From: GCA-2717185 sp964386465
GTDB taxonomy: Bacteria > Pseudomonadota > Alphaproteobacteria > UBA8366 > GCA-2717185
Reading direction: 5' to 3'
Assembly (NCBI GenBank): GCA_964386465.1
Contig: CAYLTU010000050.1
Span: forward strand, 1 to 25,222
Length of the DNA: 25,222 nt
This document shows positions 8,665-16,289 of this stretch, in pieces (positions within the stretch are counted from its first letter, which is position 1; every line of letters starts with the position of its first letter). The notes under the pieces were generated by a model. The model did no database searches, was not told the origin of the DNA, and worked only from the letters and a program-made list of their open reading frames with translations. The position numbers and the translations under genes were made by a program.

Positions 8665-9515
8665 TCCCGATCTGGAAGGGCAAAGGCGGCAAGAAGCAAA
8701 ACGCCAAAGCCCGAAAAAAGCGCCGCGCCGCCAGCCGGCGGTGGCTGCGTCCCGTCCTCTATGGCGGTCTGGCCGCCGCGCTGCTCGGCGGCGCCTCATG
8801 GGGAGTCTATTGGTCTTTCTCTTCCGGGTTAATGGAACGCACCGCGCGTCGGATCGAAACCGCCGCAGTCGAGACGACCATCGGAGCCGGATTGGCGGTC
8901 AACGAAGTGCTGGTCGAAGGTCGGGTCGAAACGACCAAGGAGCAGTTGCTGCGCATCGTCGGAATCCGCCGCGGCGACCCGATACTGGCGCTCGACACAC
9001 GGGCGATCCGCGCGCGGCTCATCGAGCTCGGTTGGGTCGCCGACGCGTCGGTCGAACGGCGCTTGCCCGGCACCGTCTTTCTGCGCCTGTGGGAGCGCAA
9101 GGCGATGGCGATCTGGCAGCGCGCAGGGAAATTCGTACTCGTGGATCGAACCGGCGCCGTGATCGGGTCCCAGGGTCTCGATCGGTTCGCCCATCTGAAG
9201 ATCATCGTCGGCAAGGATGCGCCGCGCCACGCACCGGCGCTGCTGGACATGCTGGCGACCGCGCCGCCCCTGATGAAGCGGGTCCGCGCCGCGATATGGG
9301 TGGGCGGACGGCGTTGGAACCTGCGCCTCGACGACGGTATCGACATTCGCCTACCGGAAGAAAACGCACAGGCCGCCTGGACGCGCCTCGCGACGCTGGA
9401 ACGCGACAGGCAGCTCCTGAGCCAGGACATCATCGCCATCGATCTGCGAATCCGAGACAGGCTGGTCGTACAACGGCGCGGCGGCGGCGCGCGCGCACCG
9501 GGAAACAGTACGTGA
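8652..9515 (+). CDS. ftsQ: FtsQ, divisome membrane protein with POTRA domain
   Basis: Bitopic inner-membrane protein that links early and late divisome proteins. It has 287 residues. The N-terminal cytoplasmic part (about residues 1-33) is strongly basic and lysine/arginine-rich. One membrane segment follows at roughly 34-57, within LYGGLAAALLGGASWGVYWS. The periplasmic POTRA domain starts near residue 78 (VNEVLVEGRVETTKEQLLRI) and carries GIRRGDPILALDTRAIRARL, GWVADASVERRLPGT and LWERKAMAIWQ. The FtsQ beta domain follows, with VDRTGAVI and, near the C-terminus, IDLRIRDRLVVQ. The start overlaps the end of ddl by 13 bases, which implies coupled translation. Its place between ddl and ftsA is the standard one. 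Confidence 0.95.
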   Translation: MRRLIPIWKGKGGKKQNAKARKKRRAASRRWLRPVLYGGLAAALLGGASWGVYWSFSSGLMERTARRIETAAVETTIGAGLAVNEVLVEGRVETTKEQLLRIVGIRRGDPILALDTRAIRARLIELGWVADASVERRLPGTVFLRLWERKAMAIWQRAGKFVLVDRTGAVIGSQGLDRFAHLKIIVGKDAPRHAPALLDMLATAPPLMKRVRAAIWVGGRRWNLRLDDGIDIRLPEENAQAAWTRLATLERDRQLLSQDIIAIDLRIRDRLVVQRRGGGARAPGNST

Positions 9516-9546
9516 CACGACGAACGTGACGGCAAGAGACGGGATA

Positions 9547-9553
9547 AGAGGGG
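9547..9553 (+). promoter_or_regulatory. Ribosome binding site of ftsA
   Basis: AGAGGGG lies 10 bases upstream of a TTG codon, inside a purine-rich stretch that continues as AAAAAAGG. It decides the ftsA start: no ATG or GTG lies nearby in frame, and the first downstream ATG (9715) would delete the conserved FtsA N-terminus. Confidence 0.6.
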
Positions 9554-9563
9554 AAAAAAGGTT

Positions 9564-10802
9564 TTGGCCCGCAACGATCTGATTACCGCGCTCGACATTG
9601 GTTCGACGAAGATCTGCTGCTTCATCGCGGAGCTTGGCGAGAACGGCCGCGCGCGCGTTATCGGCATCGCGCATCATGCCAGCCAGGGGATCAAATCGGG
9701 TGCGATCGTCAATATGGAAGACGCCCAGAACGCTGTTATCGGGGCCGTCAACGCCGCCGAACAAATGGCGGGAACAACGATCCGGGACGTCTACGTCAAT
9801 GTAAGCTGCGGGGCTCCCGCGAACGGCGAGCTAGATTTGCAGACCGCAATCGGCAGTGGGGCGATTGGCGACAACGAGTTACGCAAGCTGTTCGGCGAAG
9901 CCAAGTTCCGCGACGTGTTGCCGGACCGGACGATGATCCATTCGATTCCCATCGGCTATAAGATCGACGGTGCGAATGGCGTCCGCAATCCGCGCGGCAT
10001 GAATGGGAAAATCCTCGGCGTCCATATTCGCACCGTTTCGGTCACCGCCAACGTAATTCGCAACATCGATTCCTGCGTCGGCCAATGCCATCTGGGCATC
10101 AACGGTCACGTGGTCAGTCCTTACGCATCCGGGCTGGCCTGTCTCGTGGAAGACGAAACCGATCTGGGCGTTACGGTCATCGACATGGGCGGCGGCACGA
10201 CCTCGTTCGCCGTTTTCTTCGATGGCGCGCTGGCGTTCACCGACAGTATTCCCGTCGGCGGCCTGCATGTGACAAACGACATCGCGCGCGGCCTGTCGAC
10301 GCCGGTGGGGCACGCCGAACGGTTGAAGACTCTGCATGGCGGCGCCCTGCCGTCGCCGACCGACGAGCGGGATATCATCGATGCTCCGCAAATCGGCGAG
10401 GAAGAGGAAGGCACCGTAAACCGGGTGCCGAAATCCTTCATCGTCAGCATCATCGCACCGCGCCTGGAGGAAACATTCGAACTGGTTCGCGCGAAACTCG
10501 ACGCGAGCGGCTTCGACAAGGTGGCCGGCCGCCGTGTCGTGCTGACCGGCGGCGCCAGCCAATTGACCGGTGTGCGGGAACTGGCCAGCCAACTACTCGA
10601 CAAACAGGTCCGGCTCGGCCGGCCGATCGGCGTTTCCGGGCTGGCGGAAGCCACCGGCGGGCCGGCATTCGCCACGGGCGCCGGCCTGTTGTCATACGCC
10701 GCGGACAACCGGGGCGAAGTGCGGCCGGTTCGAAGCCGCTTATCGAAATCAACGAGCGGCCCGTTCGGCCGCTTCGGAGGGTGGATCCGTGAACATTTCT
10801 AG
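9564..10802 (+). CDS. ftsA: FtsA, actin-like membrane tether of the Z-ring
   Basis: Actin/Hsp70-fold ATPase that anchors FtsZ to the inner membrane and recruits later divisome proteins. It has 412 residues. Seen: phosphate-1 motif ALDIGSTKICCF near the N-terminus, the 1C-domain region GIKSGAIVNMEDAQNAV, phosphate-2 motif VIDMGGGTTSFAVF, SIPVGGLHVTNDIARGL and the adenosine motif VVLTGGASQLTGV. The C-terminus FGRFGGWIREHF is the amphipathic membrane-targeting helix. The start is a TTG (ARNDLITALDIGS follows), supported by a good ribosome binding site and family alignment. A 48-base gap separates it from ftsQ, the first real gap in the cluster. A weaker start codon may keep FtsA low relative to FtsZ, but that is inference. 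Confidence 0.97.
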   Translation: MARNDLITALDIGSTKICCFIAELGENGRARVIGIAHHASQGIKSGAIVNMEDAQNAVIGAVNAAEQMAGTTIRDVYVNVSCGAPANGELDLQTAIGSGAIGDNELRKLFGEAKFRDVLPDRTMIHSIPIGYKIDGANGVRNPRGMNGKILGVHIRTVSVTANVIRNIDSCVGQCHLGINGHVVSPYASGLACLVEDETDLGVTVIDMGGGTTSFAVFFDGALAFTDSIPVGGLHVTNDIARGLSTPVGHAERLKTLHGGALPSPTDERDIIDAPQIGEEEEGTVNRVPKSFIVSIIAPRLEETFELVRAKLDASGFDKVAGRRVVLTGGASQLTGVRELASQLLDKQVRLGRPIGVSGLAEATGGPAFATGAGLLSYAADNRGEVRPVRSRLSKSTSGPFGRFGGWIREHF

Positions 10803-10820
10803 CGGTCACGCCCGCAACGA

Positions 10821-10825
10821 GATTC
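10821..10825. promoter_or_regulatory. GANTC site in the ftsA-ftsZ gap
   Basis: GATTC, the target of the cell-cycle methyltransferase CcrM in many alphaproteobacteria, lies 77 bases upstream of ftsZ. In Caulobacter, methylated GANTC sites in the ftsZ promoter affect its transcription. One 5-base site can occur by chance, so the functional reading is weak. Confidence 0.25.
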
Positions 10826-10870
10826 CGCGCGCTGAAGGCGCCGGAATGCGTCGGCGAAAGCCGGCAAACC

Positions 10871-10883
10871 CTGATATTGTAAC
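10871..10883 (+). promoter_or_regulatory. Extended -10-like element upstream of ftsZ
   Basis: CTGATATTGTAAC lies 18 bases before the ftsZ ATG. It can be read as an extended -10 (TGA followed by TATTGT), but no convincing -35 lies upstream. The same 13-mer with one change occurs upstream of lpxC at 12603-12615. A repressor or activator site is an equal possibility. Confidence 0.35.
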
Positions 10884-10901
10884 GGTATTCTGGAGGCTCA
10901 A

Positions 10902-12503
10902 ATGACAATCAACCTCAGCATGCCAAAGTCGCAATCCGATTTGAGGCCGAGCATTCTCGTCGTGGGTGTCGGCGGCGCCGGAGGGAACGCCGTCAACAAC
11001 ATGATACGCTCGAACCTCGAAGGGGTCGACTTTGTCGTCTGCAACACCGACGCGCAGTCACTCAACCAATCGCTATCCGAACGCAAGATCCAGATGGGTC
11101 TCGGCACCACCGAAGGTCTCGGCGCCGGATCGCGGCCGGAGATCGGTGCGGCCGCCGCCGAGGAGGCGTTGGACGAGATCCAACACCATCTGAACGGGAC
11201 CCATATGGTCTTCATCGCCGCCGGCATGGGCGGCGGGACCGGCACCGGCGCCGCACCGGTCATCGCCCGGGCGGCGCGGGAACAGGGCATCCTGACCGTC
11301 GGCGTCGTCACCAAACCCTTCCAGTTCGAAGGCGGCCGCCGAATGAATATCGCCGAGGAAGGCATCGAGGAACTGCAGCAGTATGTCGACACGCTGATCA
11401 TCATCCCGAACCAGAACCTGTTCCGGATCGCCAACGAGAAGACGACTTTCGCGGACGCCTTCAAGATGGCGGATGACGTGCTGTATTCCGGTGTCCGCGG
11501 CGTCACCGACCTGATGGTCATGCCGGGCCTGATCAATCTCGACTTCGCCGACATCCGTACGGTGATGAGCGAGATGGGCAAGGCGATGATGGGTACCGGG
11601 GAGGCCGACGGCGACAAGCGCGCCGTGGAAGCCGCGGAACGGGCGATCTCGAATCCGCTGCTCGACGACGTCACGATGCAAGGCGCGAAGGGCGTGCTGA
11701 TCAACATCACCGGCGGTCCGGACATGACCTTGTTCGAAGTCGACGAAGCCGCCAACCGGATCCGGCAGGAAGTGGATCAGGAAGCGAATATCATCTTCGG
11801 CTCGACCTTCGAGGAAATGCTCGAAGGATCGATCCGCGTGTCGGTCGTCGCGACGGGTATCGAGGCGATCGCGAACGCCGAACAGCGGCCCATGCCGATC
11901 GGCCTGACGACGGTCGTCTCGAACACGCGGGTGGCGGAAGCGCCACCGGAAGTGGAGACCGCACCGACCGAAGAGCTTGCAACAAGCGAAGAGCCAGTTC
12001 CCGAATCGGAAGCCAGCCTACCGATCGAAGAACCGGAGGATGCGGCGGCAAACGCACCAACAGAAGCCGAAGCGGCGAACGACGCGGCTCCCTCGGAACC
12101 GGTGGCGCCGAAACCGGTTTTGCCGCAACGGCCGGCGTTCATTCCGCCACGGCCGGTACGTCCCGGCGAAGTGCGGTCGGAAGCGAAACCGGCTGAACCG
12201 TTCGCTGCCGCGGCGATCGAAAACGCACGCAGCGAACCGCCGCAGCCGAGGCGCAAAGGCCTGACCCTGTTCGAACGCATGACGGGGACAGGGCGGGCGC
12301 GAACGCAGAACGAGCCCGGCGGACCGGCAACCAAACCGGCGCCAAAGGCCGAACTGCAATCCGCACCACGGCCCGAACCGGCCCCGGTCGAAACCGGCCA
12401 ACCGCTGCTCGGCGGGCTCGATTCGGCGGATACGGCGGCGCAATCGCCCGCGGAGGAGGAAATGCTTGAAATTCCGGCATTCCTGCGCCGTCAAGCAAAT
12501 TAG
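10902..12503 (+). CDS. ftsZ: FtsZ, tubulin-like division GTPase
   Basis: Cytoplasmic GTPase that polymerises into the Z-ring. It has 533 residues. The GTPase domain (about residues 12-200) has VVGVGGAGGNAVNNM, the tubulin signature GGGTGTGAAP at about residues 110-119, and the nucleotide-contact run NQNLFRIANEKTTF. The C-terminal subdomain has the T7 synergy loop NLDFADIRTVM. After about residue 320 comes a linker of roughly 200 residues, rich in Glu, Pro and Ala, long as in other alphaproteobacteria. The conserved C-terminal peptide EMLEIPAFLRRQAN is intact and would bind FtsA and other partners. GGAGG five bases before the ATG is a strong ribosome binding site. It is the last gene of the dcw cluster proper. 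Confidence 0.99.
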   Translation: MTINLSMPKSQSDLRPSILVVGVGGAGGNAVNNMIRSNLEGVDFVVCNTDAQSLNQSLSERKIQMGLGTTEGLGAGSRPEIGAAAAEEALDEIQHHLNGTHMVFIAAGMGGGTGTGAAPVIARAAREQGILTVGVVTKPFQFEGGRRMNIAEEGIEELQQYVDTLIIIPNQNLFRIANEKTTFADAFKMADDVLYSGVRGVTDLMVMPGLINLDFADIRTVMSEMGKAMMGTGEADGDKRAVEAAERAISNPLLDDVTMQGAKGVLINITGGPDMTLFEVDEAANRIRQEVDQEANIIFGSTFEEMLEGSIRVSVVATGIEAIANAEQRPMPIGLTTVVSNTRVAEAPPEVETAPTEELATSEEPVPESEASLPIEEPEDAAANAPTEAEAANDAAPSEPVAPKPVLPQRPAFIPPRPVRPGEVRSEAKPAEPFAAAAIENARSEPPQPRRKGLTLFERMTGTGRARTQNEPGGPATKPAPKAELQSAPRPEPAPVETGQPLLGGLDSADTAAQSPAEEEMLEIPAFLRRQAN

Positions 12504-12533
12504 CCAAAATGATTATATGTGCGATATCAGGGA

Positions 12534-12569
12534 GTTACGCGGTCGCGCCAAGGGGTGCGGCCGCGTAAC
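12534..12569. other. 16-bp GC-rich hairpin between ftsZ and lpxC
   Basis: The arms 12534-12549 (GTTACGCGGTCGCGCC) and 12554-12569 pair along all 16 bases with two G-U wobbles, around an AAGG loop. It starts 30 bases after the ftsZ stop. No run of Ts follows, so it is not a textbook intrinsic terminator. It could stabilise the 3' end of the dcw mRNA, act as a weak or factor-assisted terminator, or be part of an operator. Confidence 0.55.
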
Positions 12570-12615
12570 AATTCGTAACAAAGAGTGATTTGAGCCAAGT
12601 CACTGATATTGTTAC
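12565..12615. repeat. Three copies of GTAACAA (two direct, one inverted)
   Basis: GTAACAA occurs at 12565-12571 and 12575-12581, exactly 10 bases (one helical turn) apart. Its reverse complement TTGTTAC is at 12609-12615. The first copy overlaps the right arm of the hairpin and the last overlaps the extended -10-like element. Helical phasing of the two direct copies would suit a DNA-binding protein acting on lpxC, but no known regulator consensus is recognised. Confidence 0.35.
12603..12615 (+). promoter_or_regulatory. Extended -10-like element upstream of lpxC
   Basis: CTGATATTGTTAC matches 12 of 13 bases of the element upstream of ftsZ at 10871-10883. It lies 92 bases before the lpxC ATG in AT-richer DNA, where a promoter for the lpxC group is expected. 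No good -35 is seen at the usual spacing. Confidence 0.4.
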
Positions 12616-12707
12616 ATCTGCACAATCGATAAACGAAACTAAAAAGACTAACTCAATCAAGTTCGTATCAGGTTAATCGTAGGGCGAAAGTAAAGGGTTC
12701 CGAGGGG

Positions 12708-13655
12708 ATGGAGGAAATAGGTAGGCTTGCCGCGTCATCGTGGCAGCGCACGCTGAAAAGCAGCATCCGCTGCACCGGCGTCGGTCTCCATACAGGCGAC
12801 AAGGTCACGATGGAGCTGCATCCGGCGGCGGCCGACACGGGCATTGTTTTCCGGCGCACCGATATTACCGACAGCCATCGCGATATTCCCGCCCGCTACG
12901 ACTTTGTCGGCGGCACGAAGATGTGCACGACCTTGGTCAACGAAGCTGGCATCAGTGTTTCGACCGTGGAACATCTGATGGCGGCATTGGCCGGATGCGA
13001 GATCGATAACGCGCTCGTCGCCCTCAGCGGTCCGGAAGTGCCGATCATGGACGGTAGCGCCGAGCCCTTCGTTTTCCTGATCGAGTGCGCAGGCACTGTA
13101 GAGCAAGACGAACCCCGGCGCGCCATTCAGGTCCTGCACCCCGTCACCGTACAGGACGGCGACAGCATCGCGCGCCTCGAACCGGCGGACGGGTTTTCGA
13201 TCGAATTCGGGATTGATTTCGACAGTGCGGCCATCGGACGCCAAGATTTCGTCATGGATTTATCACCGGACACGTTCAAGACCGATATTTCGCGGGCCCG
13301 GACTTTCGGGTTCCTGCATGAGGTCGAGGCGCTCCGCAATGCCGGACTCGGTCAAGGTGGATCGCTCGAAAACGTCATCGTCGTCGACGGCGACGAGGTC
13401 ATGAACAGCGACGGCCTGCGCTTCGACAACGAGTTCGTGCGCCACAAGGTTCTCGATTGCATCGGCGATATGTATCTCGCTGGCGGTCCATTGATCGGCC
13501 GTTTCAGCGGCGTGCGGGCCGGGCACGGGCTTCATCACAAGCTGCTGGAGACCCTGTTCGCCGAGGATGCGGCCTGGACGACGATTTCCATGGACCGGCG
13601 CATCCCGCTGGGCGCTTCCGGCTGGGGCTCGGAAGCGATCGCCGCAACCGCCTAA
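12708..13655 (+). CDS. lpxC: LpxC, UDP-3-O-acyl-GlcNAc deacetylase
   Basis: Zinc-dependent cytoplasmic deacetylase, the committed step of lipid A synthesis. It has 315 residues. Seen: RCTGVGLHTGDKV near the N-terminus; STVEHLMAALAG with Glu88 and the first zinc ligand His89; FGFLHEVEALRNAGLGQGGS; RHKVLDCIGDMYLAG with zinc ligands His246 and Asp250; and RAGHGLHHKLLETL with the catalytic His273. The active site is therefore complete. The ATG at 12708 is the only sensible in-frame start, but it sits directly after GAGGGG, so AAAGGG around 12692-12697 is the likelier ribosome binding site. The 204-base gap before it suggests a promoter of its own. Placement right after ftsZ is common in proteobacteria. 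Confidence 0.97.
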   Translation: MEEIGRLAASSWQRTLKSSIRCTGVGLHTGDKVTMELHPAAADTGIVFRRTDITDSHRDIPARYDFVGGTKMCTTLVNEAGISVSTVEHLMAALAGCEIDNALVALSGPEVPIMDGSAEPFVFLIECAGTVEQDEPRRAIQVLHPVTVQDGDSIARLEPADGFSIEFGIDFDSAAIGRQDFVMDLSPDTFKTDISRARTFGFLHEVEALRNAGLGQGGSLENVIVVDGDEVMNSDGLRFDNEFVRHKVLDCIGDMYLAGGPLIGRFSGVRAGHGLHHKLLETLFAEDAAWTTISMDRRIPLGASGWGSEAIAATA

Positions 13656-13692
13656 TTCCAAATACGCCGCAACATCCGTTCCGGTGGGAAAT

Positions 13693-13730
13693 ACCAGCCG
13701 GCAGTGATATATTCAGGGGCAACCAGCCGG
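13693..13730 (+). repeat. Direct repeat ACCAGCCGG flanking an AT-rich spacer
   Basis: ACCAGCCGG occurs at 13693-13701 and again at 13722-13730. The 20-base spacer contains the TGATATATT element upstream of bamD. It could be an operator pair, or chance in GC-rich DNA. Confidence 0.25.
13705..13713 (+). promoter_or_regulatory. Possible extended -10 promoter element for bamD
   Basis: TGATATATT in the 104-base lpxC-bamD gap fits an extended -10 (TGN followed by TATATT, five of six matches to TATAAT), 46 bases before the chosen bamD start. No clear -35 is present. It resembles the TGATAT core of the elements upstream of ftsZ and lpxC. Confidence 0.35.
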
Positions 13731-13759
13731 AGACCATAAGGGTCTACGCCGTTGCGCCA

Positions 13760-14611
13760 ATGCGGGCACTGACGATGTACCAGCACTTCACCGGAATACG
13801 ATACTCCGCCGCGATCGCGCGCGCTTTTTGTCTCGCTCTTACTTTCCTCTTGGCGGCCTGTGCCGAAGACGACGTCGACACCTACCAGGCGCGTACCGTC
13901 GAACGGCTCTATAATTTCGGCGTCGATGCTCTGCAGCGCGAGGATTACAAGAATGCGGTCATCTCGTTCGATGAAGTCGAGCGGCAGCATCCCTATTCCG
14001 TCTGGGCCACAAAGGCGCAACTGATGTCCGCTTTCGCCTCCTACAAGCGGGACGACTATGACGAGGCGATCGTGGGCCTGGACCGATTCATCGAATTGCA
14101 CCCGGGCAACAGCGATGTCGCCTATGCCTATTACCTGAAAGGCCTTTCGTACTACGAGCAAATATCGGATGTCCGACGCGATCAGAAGATGACCGAGCTG
14201 GCCCTGCAAGCGCTGCGCGACGTCACGCGCCGCTACCCGGATACGAAATACGGTCGCGACGCCCGAGCGAAGCTCGACCTTGTCACCGACCATCTCGCAG
14301 GCAAGGAAATGGCGGTTGGCCGTTATTATCAGCAACGTCACGAATATCTAGCGGCGATCAACCGCTTCCGCGTCGTGCTGCAGAACTACCAAACCACAAC
14401 CCACGTTCCCGAAGCGTTGCTTCGATTGACGGAATCCTATCTTTCGCTTGGCATTACGGACGAAGCGCAAATGGCCGCGGCCGTTCTCGGCCACAACTAT
14501 CCCGGCAGCAAATGGTATGCGGACAGTTATGCCCTGCTCGAGCAGAGCAACCTTCAGCCGGCGCAGAAAGAAAGCTCATGGCTGAGCTGGATGTGGGATT
14601 GGGCTTACTGA
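13760..14611 (+). CDS. bamD: BamD, outer membrane assembly lipoprotein with TPR repeats
   Basis: Lipoprotein on the periplasmic face of the outer membrane, an essential partner of BamA in inserting beta-barrel proteins. It has 283 residues from this start. A signal peptide with hydrophobic stretch FCLALTFLLAAC ends in a lipobox (LAAC), giving lipidated Cys34. The next residues (AEDD) do not put Asp at +2, consistent with outer membrane sorting. The rest is a run of about five TPR-like helical pairs, from YNFGVDALQREDYKNAVISF through FRVVLQNYQTTTHVPEALLR to LGHNYPGSKWYADSYALL, the BamD pattern. Start is uncertain: ATG 13760 and ATG 13775 both leave a proper signal peptide, and neither has a strong ribosome binding site. 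The open frame further upstream lies inside lpxC and is ignored. recN follows after 7 bases. Confidence 0.93.
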   Translation: MRALTMYQHFTGIRYSAAIARAFCLALTFLLAACAEDDVDTYQARTVERLYNFGVDALQREDYKNAVISFDEVERQHPYSVWATKAQLMSAFASYKRDDYDEAIVGLDRFIELHPGNSDVAYAYYLKGLSYYEQISDVRRDQKMTELALQALRDVTRRYPDTKYGRDARAKLDLVTDHLAGKEMAVGRYYQQRHEYLAAINRFRVVLQNYQTTTHVPEALLRLTESYLSLGITDEAQMAAAVLGHNYPGSKWYADSYALLEQSNLQPAQKESSWLSWMWDWAY

Positions 14612-14618
14612 CGCCGCG

Positions 14619-16289
14619 ATGTTGACGGCGCTCAGCATCCGGAATGTCGTTCTCATCGAAAGACTCGATCTGACCTTTCAGGCCGGCCTGTGCGTTTTGA
14701 CCGGCGAAACCGGGGCCGGCAAGTCGATCCTGCTGGATGCGCTCGGCCTGGCGCTCGGCGCACGGGCGGAGACGGGTCTGCTGCGGCAGGGCAGCGAAAG
14801 CGCTACGGTCTCCGCCAGTTTCGATGTTCCAGCGGAGCATCCCGCCAACCGCATGATAGAGGCGCACGGAATCGACGTGGAGGACATGCTTGTTCTTCGG
14901 CGAACCCTGACCGGCGCCGGGCGGTCGCGCGCCTTCATCAACGACCAATCGACCAGCGTCGGATTGTTGAAACAAGTAGGCGAGTCGCTGATCGAAATCC
15001 AGGGCCAATTCGAGCAGCACGGTCTGCTCGATCCGGCGACCCATCTTTCGCTGCTGGACGCCTTTGGAACGCTCCAGGATGAAGCGGCCTCCGTCCGCGG
15101 CTCTTATCGTGCCTGGCGTGACGCCGAGGCGGCATTTAGCAGCGCGGCGTCAGCAGCGGAGCAGGCTCGCCGGGACGAGGAATACCTGCGCCACGCGCTG
15201 GAAGAGCTGGACGCGCTCGACCCGCAAGAAGGCGAAGACGCCGAATTGACCGAGACCAGGCGGTTCCTGATGCAGGCCGGCCATATCGTCGACGCGATCA
15301 AAGCGGCGCGATCCGACTTCGACGCCAAACGGCCCGTGAGCGAGTCGCTGCGGTCCGCTCTGCGCAAACTGGAACGCCTTTCGGAGACGGCGGGCGGACG
15401 CCTCGACGCGGCGATCGCCGCACTCGACCGCGCACTGGCCGAAGTAGAGGCGGCAAGCGACGTCCTCAACGAAGCGGCCCGCTCGATCGATACCGATGAT
15501 GTCCGTCTGAACGATATCGAGGAGCGGCTCTTTGCGCTGCGCGAACTCGGACGAAAGCACCGCGTCGACGTCGAATCCCTGCCCGCATTGCGGCAACGGT
15601 TCAGCGACCGTCTCGCGCTGATCGACGATCAAGCAAATGCTTTGGAAAAACTCCAAACGACGGTTCGAAACGCGCGTGAAAAATACCGCAAGGATGCGGA
15701 CAGCCTCAGCAAGAAGCGGGCGGGCGCGGCACAGGCGCTCGACGCTGCGGTGAATAAGGAACTGCCGCCGCTCAAGCTCGAAAAAGCCGTTTTTAGGACG
15801 GACCTGGAACGGCTCTCGGAAGACGATTGGAGCGAGGCCGGCCTCGACCGAACCCGTTTCATGATCGCCACCAATCCCGGCGAACCGGCGGGACCGATCG
15901 GCCGTATCGCGTCCGGAGGCGAATTGTCCCGATTCATGCTGGCCCTGAAACTGGTGTTGATTACGTCGAGCGAGCAACCGTCGCTGATTTTCGACGAAGT
16001 GGACAGCGGCGTCGGCGGCGCGACCGCGCACGCTATCGGCCAACGCCTGTGGCAGCTGGCCGATCGGACACAGCTGCTTGTCGTCACTCATTCGCCGCAG
16101 GTCGCAGCACGCGGTTCCGACCATCTCTTGGTACAGAAGGAAGGATCCGGCGACCGCGTTATTACCGATGTGCAGCGGCTCGGTGGCGAGTCACGTCTGG
16201 AGGAGGTCGCCCGGATGCTATCCGGCGCTGAGATAACCCAAGAAGCGCGCGCCGCAGCCGATCGATTGATCCAAGGAAACGCACCGTGA
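14619..16289 (+). CDS. recN: RecN, SMC-like DNA repair ATPase
   Basis: Cytoplasmic SMC-family ATPase that acts on DNA double-strand breaks. It has 556 residues, the family norm. N-terminal half-head: LSIRNVVLIERLDL and Walker A GETGAGKS, with Lys35. Conserved GAGRSRAFIND and IEIQGQFEQHGLLD follow. The middle (about residues 160-390) is a helical coiled-coil arm rich in Ala, Arg and Glu. The C-terminal half-head has the ABC signature SGGELSRFMLALK, Walker B SLIFDEVDSGVGG and the His-loop VVTHSPQVAARG. The bamD-recN gap is 7 bases and the stop overlaps ligA by 4 bases, so bamD-recN-ligA reads as one transcript. This order is common in alphaproteobacteria. No SOS box was recognised upstream. Confidence 0.97.
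   Translation: MLTALSIRNVVLIERLDLTFQAGLCVLTGETGAGKSILLDALGLALGARAETGLLRQGSESATVSASFDVPAEHPANRMIEAHGIDVEDMLVLRRTLTGAGRSRAFINDQSTSVGLLKQVGESLIEIQGQFEQHGLLDPATHLSLLDAFGTLQDEAASVRGSYRAWRDAEAAFSSAASAAEQARRDEEYLRHALEELDALDPQEGEDAELTETRRFLMQAGHIVDAIKAARSDFDAKRPVSESLRSALRKLERLSETAGGRLDAAIAALDRALAEVEAASDVLNEAARSIDTDDVRLNDIEERLFALRELGRKHRVDVESLPALRQRFSDRLALIDDQANALEKLQTTVRNAREKYRKDADSLSKKRAGAAQALDAAVNKELPPLKLEKAVFRTDLERLSEDDWSEAGLDRTRFMIATNPGEPAGPIGRIASGGELSRFMLALKLVLITSSEQPSLIFDEVDSGVGGATAHAIGQRLWQLADRTQLLVVTHSPQVAARGSDHLLVQKEGSGDRVITDVQRLGGESRLEEVARMLSGAEITQEARAAADRLIQGNAP

Noticed and set aside
12534..12569. Calling the hairpin a standard intrinsic terminator of the dcw operon
   Set aside because: There is no T run after the stem on either strand, so only a weaker structural call is justified.
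12504..12707. CtrA binding site upstream of lpxC
   Set aside because: A single TTAA occurs near 12673, but no second TTAA at 7-base spacing was found.
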